Positions 1-5,214 of a stretch of 6,085 nt of DNA are shown one piece after another. Within the stretch, counting starts at the first letter, position 1. Every line of letters starts with the position of its first letter. The translations under genes and the position numbers were made by a program. Location of the stretch: contig WLND01000118.1 in NCBI GenBank assembly GCA_009726075.1, positions 1 to 6,085 on the forward strand, in the 5' to 3' direction. The notes beneath the pieces are model-generated. The model worked only from the letters and a program-made list of their open reading frames with translations, was not told where the DNA came from and ran no database searches. Source of the DNA: Actinomycetota bacterium. Lineage in GTDB: Bacteria > Actinomycetota > Actinomycetes > S36-B12.

Positions 1-1
1 G

Positions 2-157
2 GGGGTGAACCGTTCCGGTTTGGTCACTGCGCTGATCCTCATGCTCGACGGGCACGAGGCGCAGGACGCCATCGCCCTCCTGCGAAGCCTGCGCGGACCA
101 GCAGTGCTGAACAACACGAGTTTCGAACAGTGGCTGCTGGACGGGGCCGTGCCCTAG
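2..157 (+). CDS. Dual-specificity/tyrosine protein phosphatase, C-terminal fragment
   Basis: This is the last 51 codons of a gene that starts left of the window; it ends at TAG 155-157. The visible protein opens with GVNRSGLVTALIL. This matches the second half of the cysteine-phosphatase signature H-C-x-x-G-x-N-R-S-G, where the Arg binds the phosphate of the substrate; the catalytic Cys would lie a few codons off the left edge. The following helix, the A-I-A-L-L-R run and the segment V-L-N-N-T-S-F-E-Q-W-L resemble the end of bacterial dual-specificity phosphatases, which often read '..VLCN..F..WL' there. The protein would be a cytosolic enzyme removing phosphate from Tyr/Ser/Thr residues or another phosphoester; the substrate cannot be told. 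It converges on the amine oxidase gene across 60 nt. Family assignment rests on one strong motif plus the tail, so it is good but not complete. Confidence 0.75.
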   Translation, partial: GVNRSGLVTALILMLDGHEAQDAIALLRSLRGPAVLNNTSFEQWLLDGAVP

Positions 158-217
158 CCGACCGAGCGATCAACAGGTGCCCCGACCGCATGAACCGCCC
201 GGCAGGGCAGCCGTCTG

Positions 218-1594
218 CTACTGCGGTGAGTAGGCGGCCTGCAGCATCGCCACTGCTTCGGCCACGCAGCCCGCGTCGGTCGCGGGACGACGCAGGGCTG
301 CCGTGCCACCGGAGAAGCCGACGATCGCCGGCGTGCCGACGACGTCGGTGACGTTGAAGAACTCCGTCCAGCGCAGGGCAGATTCGGCTGACTGACCGGG
401 CACTCCGCCGCCGACGATGCCGATGACCCGCTCGGGTCCCCACCACTGCTTGTCGTAGCGCAGCACCACCTTCTCGAGATCGCCCGTTCGCAGCCGGCCG
501 ATCGCCGACCTCACGGTTGGGCCCAGTGGCGTGATGCGGGGCGAGTTTGCCTGCACCAGCGCAAGAGGTACGGCGACGACGGCAGAGTCGGCCGTCAGGG
601 TCTTGCCTGATTGCAGGGTCACGGTGAGTGGGCCGGAGGCGGTCGCATCCACTGAGGCCACCGGGGAGTTCAGGCGAACATCGAGGCCCTGGGCAAGCAC
701 GTCGGCGATGCGGTCATAGCCGCCGGCAACGAAGGCATCGCCGCCGCGAAAGTCTGCCCCCTCGCTCAGTGCCCGGGATCCGAGGAGGCTGGCGCTCATC
801 CCGTACTCCTGGACGATGCTGGTCTCGACCGCCCAGTTGGTGAATCGGTTGCCGGGCAGGCCGTGCTGGCGGAGCCAGGTCGCCACCGAGGTGCTCGCGG
901 GGGGCCAGGCGTCAGCGAGCTGGTCGGAGAGGCGGGAGGTCTGGTCGTCTGCCCGGTAGGCGGCGGGGGATGGCTTGCCGGTCATGGTGTCGCGAACGAT
1001 CTCGTTGTCGTAATTGCAACGGACAAGCGACAGCCCCGCCTGCTGGGTCAGCGGTACGACGGGATTTGCGGTCAGGGCATGGATCCACGCGGCGCCCATC
1101 TCAACGGGCGCCCCCCACGAGGTATTCGTGTGGACACGCCCACCGATGCGGTCGCGAGCCTCGAGGACGATGACGCTCGCGCCCGCCGCAACCAGGTCGT
1201 GCGCGGCCGACAGACCCGCGATACCGGCTCCGATGACGATGACTCGCGGGCCGAGATCCTCGTCGAGCAGGACGCGTGATGCGCGATTCCCGGAGCGGAG
1301 GGCACCTTGGACGGTGGACGGGAACGATGGGTCGGTGTACTCGCCAGCGAGGACGATGCGATCGCCAATGAGGGCGTCGGCGATGGTCTCGCGCACCGCA
1401 TCAGTGGTGCCGACCGGGAGGGCCGAGTAGGCGCCGCGAGACCACGGGTCGGTATCCCAGCGGGTGACGAGGGATCCGGAGGGTGCGGGCAGGGTTGTCC
1501 TTGCGCTTCGCGACATCGCCCTTGCTGGCGGTGCTCCGACGGTCAGGGCTGCGGCCCCCAGGGCGCCTGCGCCGAGCAGAGCTCGTCGACTCAT
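218..1594 (-). CDS. Tat-exported FAD-dependent amine oxidase with circularly permuted domain order
   Basis: The protein (458 aa from ATG 1594) is a flavin amine oxidase, a family that oxidises primary or polyamines to aldehyde, NH3 and H2O2. It starts with a Tat signal (SRRALLGAG, hydrophobic stretch, ARA at 24-26), so export is likely. The FAD Rossmann fold is unmistakable: VIVIGAGIAGLSAAHDL at about 118-134 (GxGxxG 122-127), ribose-binding Glu145, RIGGR 149-153, then GAAWIH 167-172. Lys375 (GDLEKVVLRY) fits the lysine near the flavin N5. Strikingly, the block that normally ends the family, RWDTDPWSRGAYS (45-57), AGE (83-85) and the final GALRSGNRAS helix (98-106), lies before the Rossmann fold, while the C-terminus stops at GFSGG...LQAAYSPQ, where that block would normally follow. 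All key motifs are present but rotated. No Shine-Dalgarno precedes ATG 1594; an in-frame GTG at 1606 is an alternative start. Substrate unknown. Confidence 0.9.
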   Translation of the reverse strand: MSRRALLGAGALGAAALTVGAPPARAMSRSARTTLPAPSGSLVTRWDTDPWSRGAYSALPVGTTDAVRETIADALIGDRIVLAGEYTDPSFPSTVQGALRSGNRASRVLLDEDLGPRVIVIGAGIAGLSAAHDLVAAGASVIVLEARDRIGGRVHTNTSWGAPVEMGAAWIHALTANPVVPLTQQAGLSLVRCNYDNEIVRDTMTGKPSPAAYRADDQTSRLSDQLADAWPPASTSVATWLRQHGLPGNRFTNWAVETSIVQEYGMSASLLGSRALSEGADFRGGDAFVAGGYDRIADVLAQGLDVRLNSPVASVDATASGPLTVTLQSGKTLTADSAVVAVPLALVQANSPRITPLGPTVRSAIGRLRTGDLEKVVLRYDKQWWGPERVIGIVGGGVPGQSAESALRWTEFFNVTDVVGTPAIVGFSGGTAALRRPATDAGCVAEAVAMLQAAYSPQ

Positions 1595-1612
1595 TGAAAA
1601 TGACACGCGCCG

Positions 1613-1618
1613 AGTATG
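1613..1618 (-). promoter_or_regulatory. Possible -10 element for a near-leaderless amine oxidase transcript
   Basis: On the minus strand the hexamer CATACT matches TATAAT at four of six positions, including the key A2 and T6. Exactly 6 nt separate it from an in-frame GTG (1606-1604), which lies four codons upstream of ATG 1594. Transcription starting about 7 nt past the -10 would begin at or next to the GTG, the arrangement seen for leaderless actinobacterial genes. No convincing -35 box is visible; TTGGTT lies too close (13 nt). Confidence 0.35.
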
Positions 1619-1689
1619 GCGCACCCCACGGAACCAACGGCCTTCGGCTGGGTCCGTGCGCCAGTTTCGCCCGGCCGCGTCGCGCCGTC

Positions 1690-1742
1690 GCCGCCCCACC
1701 CCTCGGGCGGCCGGACATCGCGCCGCCCCACCCTTCGGGCGG
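1690..1742. repeat. Tandem pair of GC-rich hairpin units, 32-bp period
   Basis: Two 21-nt copies at 1690-1710 and 1722-1742 differ at one base. Each is an inverted repeat, CCGCCC ... GGGCGG, with an 8-nt loop, and they repeat with a 32-bp period. The first is followed by CCGGACATCG, the second by ATTAATGTCG, so both carry a related ACAT/ATGT tail. They lie in the region between the SET gene and the amine oxidase gene, and would be in the leader of any mRNA reading through from the SET gene. Confidence 0.7.
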
Positions 1743-1807
1743 ATTAATGTCGTTCCGGACGTGGTCGAGCGGCACGGCGACGACATCGTTGTGCCCGAAT
1801 TCAGGGC
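1723..1807 (-). repeat. Palindromic intergenic element, copy A
   Basis: The element reads hairpin, ATGTCG, 28-nt spacer, CGACAT, hairpin. On the plus strand, ATGTCG is at 1747-1752 and CGACAT at 1781-1786; the flanking hairpins are CCGCCC/GGGCGG at 1723-1742 and GCCC/GGGC at 1793-1807. Read on the minus strand it shares GCCC-loop-GGGC, ACGATGTCG, GCTCGACC, CCGG(A/T)ACGACAT, then ATCCGCCC(G/A)AAGGG with copy B, in the same order. It overlaps the last codons and the TGA stop of the SET gene, so it may also help end that transcript. Confidence 0.65.
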
Positions 1808-2646
1808 GGAGGCACGCTCCCCGGCTCAGGTATGGCTGATGCGAGCCTCAGGGCTGCATCGCGAAGCGGCGCGGACGATTCGCGGGCGCCGGGCAGGGAT
1901 GCGAGGGCGATGATGCGTTCGAGTGCAGCCGGGTCATGCGTGGTGGCAGCTCGGGAGTCGGCAGTCGTGTCCGCGAATCCGTAGACGATGGCCATCTCCA
2001 GCGCATCGCGATCCATGCCGTAGTCCAGGGCGCACTCCTGCGTGCCGAATGCCAGCGCGGTGGCTACGTTGAAGCTCTCACCGTCCCAGCCGCCGATGGC
2101 CCCGCCAGCATGGTGGTTCAGCAGGTCGACGATCGGGACGAGTACCCGCTCAGCAGTCGCGGTCGGATGCATCGGCATGCGAAAGCAACGGTTCGCCCAG
2201 AGCAGGTCGATGGGATTCATCTCGGGATTGCGAAATGACGGAACGACAGAGCGCACGGCCTCGACGAGATTCTCGGGCAGGCCTGGGTCAAGGGACGGGT
2301 GCGTTCGGCGCATCCACGCGACCTTGCCGCAGGCGTTGTGCAGCGCGACCTGAAGGTAGAGCATCTCCCACTCGACGTCGCCGCAGTCGTCAGGGACCTG
2401 CTCGATGACGATTCGGTCGCCGTCCTGCGACCAGACGACTCGATCGACTCGAACGAAGGCTTCTCGTGGGATGCGCAGCAGGGGCTCGCCCTCGGCTGCT
2501 GATGACTCGATGCTCAGCTGGCCGTCACGTTCGAGGATTCGCGTGGTCGGTGCGATGAAGCCCCCGGCTGCGCGGACCAGTTCGATGGTTCCTGCGAGCA
2601 GGTCGGCGACGAGTGGATCGTCTGCATCGATAAAGGGGACGGTCAT
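1801..2646 (-). CDS. SET-domain protein, probable lysine methyltransferase
   Basis: The 281-aa protein shows the C-terminal SET-domain signature of the Rubisco-LSMT/SETD3-SETD6 type: LLWANRCFRMP (149-158), where the family has a '..SR.F' motif, then VLVPIVDLLNHHAGG (168-182) with the SAM-site Asn177-His178, then ECALDYGMDRDALEMAIVYGFAD (204-226) with Tyr209 as the likely catalytic Tyr and the 'YGF' end motif. The N-terminal 'GEPLLRIPREAFV' (53-65) matches the '.G..LL.IP' strand that follows the family's first SAM loop, but the usual G-x-G is weak here (AAGGF, 27-30). Proteins of this class transfer methyl groups from SAM to a protein lysine; the target here is unknown. The protein looks cytosolic, with no signal or membrane segment. 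ATG 2646 is preceded by GGGAAG about 8-13 nt upstream. Longer in-frame extension runs into the palindromic repeat and terminator, so it is not used. A non-catalytic SET-like protein is possible. Confidence 0.75.
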   Translation of the reverse strand: MTVPFIDADDPLVADLLAGTIELVRAAGGFIAPTTRILERDGQLSIESSAAEGEPLLRIPREAFVRVDRVVWSQDGDRIVIEQVPDDCGDVEWEMLYLQVALHNACGKVAWMRRTHPSLDPGLPENLVEAVRSVVPSFRNPEMNPIDLLWANRCFRMPMHPTATAERVLVPIVDLLNHHAGGAIGGWDGESFNVATALAFGTQECALDYGMDRDALEMAIVYGFADTTADSRAATTHDPAALERIIALASLPGARESSAPLRDAALRLASAIPEPGSVPPP

Positions 2647-2680
2647 GGGACCATCTTCCCGGTAGCGGCCAGCCGCATGT

Positions 2681-2766
2681 CCCGCCCCTGTTTGGGCGGG
2701 ACGATGTCGCGCTCGACCTCCCCAGTGTGGGCCGGTACGACATCTATCCGCCCAAAGGGGGCGCGG
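2681..2766 (+). repeat. Palindromic intergenic element, copy B
   Basis: This has the same architecture as copy A but in inverted orientation: hairpin CCCGCCC(CTGTTT)GGGCGGG at 2681-2700 (perfect 7-bp stem), ATGTCG 2704-2709, a 28-nt spacer (2710-2737) containing GCTCGACC and CCGG, CGACAT 2738-2743, and hairpin CGCCC/GGGCG at 2749-2763. The long arms GGGCGGGACGATGTCG and CGACATCTATCCGCCC are themselves inverted repeats matching at 14 of 16 positions. It lies 35 nt upstream of the SET start codon. Confidence 0.65.
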
Positions 2767-2777
2767 ACGGCCCTGGT

Positions 2778-2794
2778 GTTCGGCCGAACTTCGG
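2778..2794. repeat. Overlapping small palindromes (three TTCGG/CCGAA half-sites)
   Basis: GTTCGGCCGAAC (2778-2789) is a perfect 12-bp palindrome. It overlaps CCGAACTTCGG (2784-2794), a perfect 5+1+5 dyad, so three half-sites alternate in direction within 16 bp. It sits upstream of the SET gene and could be a protein-binding site, but no partner is evident. Confidence 0.35.
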
Positions 2795-2810
2795 TGGTGC
2801 TGGCTCAGCG

Positions 2811-2855
2811 ACGTGTGGCCAGGTGCTTCGAAGAGCGAAGCACCCGGCCACACGT
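2811..2855 (-). terminator. Long stem-loop terminator of the SHOCT-protein gene
   Basis: ACGTGTGGCCAGGTGCTTCG (2811-2830) pairs with CGAAGCACCCGGCCACACGT (2836-2855) around a 5-nt loop: 20 positions with one mismatch. That mismatch is A-C in plus-strand RNA but becomes a G-U wobble in minus-strand RNA, so the fold is complete in the direction of the SHOCT gene, whose stop codon lies 14 nt upstream. There is no U-run after it, as is common for actinobacterial terminators. Confidence 0.8.
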
Positions 2856-2869
2856 GCGATCACCTACCG

Positions 2870-3244
2870 TCAGGCAAGTGCCTTTTCCTTGAGGCCATCG
2901 AACTCGGCCTGCGTGATCGTGCCAGCGTCAAGGAGCGCCTTGGCGGAGCTGATCTGCTCGGCCGAGTTGGTGCCGGCCATCGTCTGGATGTAGGCCGCCT
3001 GAGCCTGCTGGTTGGCGATGGCGTTCTCCTGCTGACGCTCTGCCATCCCGCGACCACGGAAGATCACGTAGATGAGGATCGTGATGAAGTGGAAGAAGAG
3101 CAGGGCGAGGATCCACAGAGCCTTGACCCAGCCGCTCATCTTGTGATCGCGGAAGATGTCGAGCAGGATCATGAACAGGAGCATGAAGTAGATCACCATG
3201 AAGAAGATGATCAGCAGGGACCAGAGGAAATTGCCGTCGTTCAC
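2870..3244 (-). CDS. Small membrane protein with PLDc_N-like and SHOCT domains
   Basis: The 124-aa protein begins with two hydrophobic helices, about 7-30 (FLWSLLIIFFMVIYFMLLFM onward) and 41-62, joined by the short polar link FRDHKMSGWVK and followed by IFRGRGM. This pattern matches the PLDc_N (phospholipase D-nuclease N-terminal) membrane module. After a Gln/Ala-rich linker (70-88) comes a C-terminal SHOCT motif, ISSAKALLDAGTITQAEFDGLKEKAL (98-123), a short helical hairpin often found at the ends of bacterial membrane proteins and thought to mediate oligomerisation. No catalytic domain is present, so there is no basis for a phospholipase call. GTG 3244 is chosen because AAAGGGA lies about 7 nt upstream on the minus strand and a longer reading frame only runs antisense into the P450 gene. 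It faces the P450 gene divergently. Function unknown; a stress or envelope role is only a guess. Confidence 0.85.
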   Translation of the reverse strand: MNDGNFLWSLLIIFFMVIYFMLLFMILLDIFRDHKMSGWVKALWILALLFFHFITILIYVIFRGRGMAERQQENAIANQQAQAAYIQTMAGTNSAEQISSAKALLDAGTITQAEFDGLKEKALA

Positions 3245-3268
3245 AGGTTGATCCCTTTCATCGGAGGA

Positions 3269-3283
3269 GAGCCAGGCTGGCTC
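3269..3283. promoter_or_regulatory. Perfect 7+1+7 palindrome in the divergent intergenic region
   Basis: GAGCCAGGCTGGCTC is an inverted repeat with perfect 7-bp arms around one central base. It lies 24 nt upstream of the GTG start of the SHOCT gene and 120 nt upstream of the P450 start. It could be an operator for the SHOCT gene or a small hairpin in its leader; no regulator can be assigned. Confidence 0.35.
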
Positions 3284-3377
3284 GTTGTACGTTCCCTCGC
3301 GCGAAAGGATATCCGCGCTGCGAGGGTGCTGGAGCCAAGCGCATGGCGCGGCAATTCCGTCCAATCCCTTGAATTCA

Positions 3378-3393
3378 TTGATCAACTGGTCAA
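3378..3393. promoter_or_regulatory. Candidate operator dyad upstream of the P450-TetR operon
   Basis: TTGATCAACTGGTCAA is an imperfect 16-bp dyad (12 of 16 positions symmetric, outer arms TTGA/TCAA). It ends 10 nt before the P450 ATG. A TetR-family repressor encoded in the same operon would be expected to bind a short dyad over or next to its promoter, so this is the best visible candidate. The link is positional only. Confidence 0.35.
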
Positions 3394-3403
3394 AGATACG
3401 GAA

Positions 3404-4591
3404 ATGACCTCCTTTGCTGCCCAGATCACCGTCGACGACCTCGAGTCCGACCCCTACCCGGTCTATCGGCGGCTGCGGGCCGATGAGCCGGTGGCGTGGG
3501 TTCCTGCAGTGAACGCCTGGCTCGTCACGCGCGCCGCCGATGTCGAAACGGTCGCCACGCGCCCCGACCTCTTCACTGCGGAGGTGGACGACTCCCCGGT
3601 CGATCGTTCCTTCGGTGGGCCCACCCTGATGACGATGGACGGTGAGCGCCATCTTGAGCTCCGGCGCAGCCTCGACGAGCGCTACAAGCCCCGGGTGGTC
3701 GCGACCTACATTGACGACCTCGTCAGGCCGATCGCCGAGCAGGCGTTGGACGCACTGATGTCGCGCAGCGATCGCCGGGCAAACCTGCTGAGCGAGTACT
3801 TCGAGCCGATCAGCGTGCTGAGCCTCGGGGCAGTGCTCGGGGTGGGCCACCTCTCGGCCGAGGTCCTCCAGGACTGGTTCCACGGACTAGCCATGGGTGC
3901 CATCAACTTCGAGAACGATCCCGTGAAGCAGGCCATCAGTGACGAGACTGCAGCAAAGATCGATGTCGAGTTGCGGCCGATGATGACCAGGCTTCGCGAG
4001 GAGCCTGACCAATCGACGATCGCCTCGATGCTCACCAGCGGATGCCCCGTCGGACAGGCCCGCTCCATCGATCACGTGATGCCGTCGCTCAAGGTGATCC
4101 TCACCGGGGGCATGCAGGAGCCGGGCCACGGCGCCGGAACCTGCATGGTCGGGCTGCTGGAGAATCCTGATCAGCTGGCCCTCGTGCGCGAGGAGCCGAA
4201 GCGCTGGGACGATGCAGTCCACGAGGCCCTGCGCTGGGTCGCGCCGATCGGCACGCAAACCCGCCAGTCGGCGATCGACGTTGAGCTCGGCGGTGCTGAG
4301 ATTCCGGCTGGCCAGACGGTCTGCGCGGTGGTGTCGAGTGCCTGCCGTGATGAGCGCGAGTTCGACAGCCCCGACACCTTCGATATCCGCCGGACCCGCA
4401 AGCCCAATGCGGCATTCGGGTATGGACCCCACTTCTGCGCCGGTCACGCGTTCGCCCGCGATCAGGAGCGAATCGGACTCCAGCTGCTCGTCGAGGCCAT
4501 GCCCGATCTGAGGTTTGACGACGACTTCGGGCCGGTCTCGTTCAAGGGCTGGGAGTTTCGGGCCCCCACGGCGCTGCACGCCCGCTGGTAG
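3404..4591 (+). CDS. Cytochrome P450 with atypical I-helix motif
   Basis: The 395-aa protein has the length of a soluble bacterial class I P450, a heme monooxygenase supplied with electrons by separate ferredoxin and reductase partners; neither is encoded in the window. Visible motifs: H83-x-x-x-R87 (C-helix heme contact), ExxR at Glu274-Arg277 (HEALRWVAP), and the heme loop FGYGPHFCAGHAFAR at 338-352 with Cys345 as the iron ligand. The I-helix reads GGMQEPGHGAGT (235-246). The usual acid-alcohol pair (E/D-T) that delivers protons to bound oxygen is replaced by Glu239-Pro240, somewhat as in the CYP116-like 'GGF.EPRD' group. Substrate unknown. ATG 3404 gives a normal N-terminus; the open frame continues upstream only because it runs antisense through the SHOCT gene. 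The Shine-Dalgarno is weak (ACGGAA). The TetR gene follows 2 nt after the stop, implying one operon and local control. Confidence 0.95.
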   Translation: MTSFAAQITVDDLESDPYPVYRRLRADEPVAWVPAVNAWLVTRAADVETVATRPDLFTAEVDDSPVDRSFGGPTLMTMDGERHLELRRSLDERYKPRVVATYIDDLVRPIAEQALDALMSRSDRRANLLSEYFEPISVLSLGAVLGVGHLSAEVLQDWFHGLAMGAINFENDPVKQAISDETAAKIDVELRPMMTRLREEPDQSTIASMLTSGCPVGQARSIDHVMPSLKVILTGGMQEPGHGAGTCMVGLLENPDQLALVREEPKRWDDAVHEALRWVAPIGTQTRQSAIDVELGGAEIPAGQTVCAVVSSACRDEREFDSPDTFDIRRTRKPNAAFGYGPHFCAGHAFARDQERIGLQLLVEAMPDLRFDDDFGPVSFKGWEFRAPTALHARW

Positions 4592-4593
4592 TC

Positions 4594-5214
4594 GTGGCAC
4601 GCCAGCGCGAGGCCGAGAACGTCGATCGGCAACGCGGTCGAATCGTGGGCGCAGCCGCTCGCGTCATGGCGCGTGATGGTCTGCAGGCCACGCGCCTGCG
4701 GCAGGTCGCGCACGAGGCAGGTCTGAGTACTGGTTCTATCCTCTACTACTTCTCGGGCTTCGACGAGGTGCTGCTCGAATCAGTGCGGGCAGCAAGCGAC
4801 GAGTACTGCTCCGCCAGGCAGGTACGTATCGATTCGGAGCCGACCGCCGTGTCAGCGCTGTCGGCACTCGTCGACCTCGGGGTGCCTGATGTGCTGAGCG
4901 ACGCCGTGCGCGTCGTGTATCAGGCGAGCAGCCTTGTCGGCCTGCACCCGGAGGTCGTGCCGATCCTCGCTGAGATGAACGAGGGCCAACTCAATCTGTA
5001 TGCCCAGGTCATCGATCGGGGCATAGCCTCGCGTGAGTTCCCGCTCGGGGTGGATACCCGGACAATCGCCCGCACTGCACTCGCCCTCGAGGACGCGTTC
5101 ACCCTGTACTTGCTGTCGGGGTATGGGGTGGACGCTCCCTCGGCTCGGGCGCACATACGCACGTACCTGACCGGTGCTCTCGCACTCGGTACCGCTACTC
5201 CGGTGTTGCTGTAA
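4594..5214 (+). CDS. TetR/AcrR-family transcriptional regulator
   Basis: The 206-aa protein is the usual TetR length. Its N-terminal DNA-binding domain is clear: GRIVGAAARVMARDGLQATR (helix 1 and turn, about 15-34), then the helix-turn-helix LRQVAHEAGLSTGSILYYFS (35-54) with the family's typical 'YYF' ending, then a helical ligand-binding/dimer domain (60-200) with no recognisable ligand signature. Members usually repress until a small molecule binds. The start is GTG 4594, only 2 nt after the P450 stop, with GGTAG just upstream, so it is almost surely co-transcribed and translationally coupled with the P450. It likely controls its own operon, and the ligand may be the P450 substrate or product. 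The 3' end overlaps the convergent permease gene by 20 nt. Confidence 0.93.
   Translation: MARQREAENVDRQRGRIVGAAARVMARDGLQATRLRQVAHEAGLSTGSILYYFSGFDEVLLESVRAASDEYCSARQVRIDSEPTAVSALSALVDLGVPDVLSDAVRVVYQASSLVGLHPEVVPILAEMNEGQLNLYAQVIDRGIASREFPLGVDTRTIARTALALEDAFTLYLLSGYGVDAPSARAHIRTYLTGALALGTATPVLL

Noticed and set aside
197..208. Small GCCC/GGGC hairpin between the phosphatase and amine oxidase genes as a bidirectional terminator
   Set aside because: Only a 4-bp stem with no U-run; too weak to call in DNA this GC-rich.
863..1430. Plus-strand frames of about 138 codons opposite the amine oxidase
   Set aside because: Antisense shadows in GC-rich DNA without domain motifs or ribosome-binding sites.
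1595..1786. Extended amine oxidase start in the hairpin region
   Set aside because: The added 64 residues are Arg/Pro/Gly-rich translation of the palindromic repeats and would bury the Tat signal inside the protein.
1690..1810. CRISPR-like array
   Set aside because: Only two to three units, self-complementary repeats with spacers that are partly homologous, and no cas genes nearby; a REP/BIME-type element fits better.
2778..2789. LexA (SOS) box
   Set aside because: The palindrome is GTTC-N4-GAAC; the actinobacterial SOS box has the half-sites in the opposite order (GAAC-N4-GTTC).
2813..3403. A 197-residue N-terminal extension of the P450 frame
   Set aside because: It runs through the terminator hairpin and antisense to the SHOCT gene, has a highly acidic low-complexity composition (E/D/H-rich) typical of antisense translation, and would make the P450 far longer than its family.
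3245..3883. Upstream extension of the SHOCT gene to a 337-residue protein
   Set aside because: The extension lies antisense within the P450 coding region and shows no family features; GTG 3244 has a good ribosome-binding site.
3887..4600. A 237-codon minus-strand frame inside the P450 gene
   Set aside because: Shadow of the P450 gene: no recognisable motif, and the plus-strand product has all P450 motifs.
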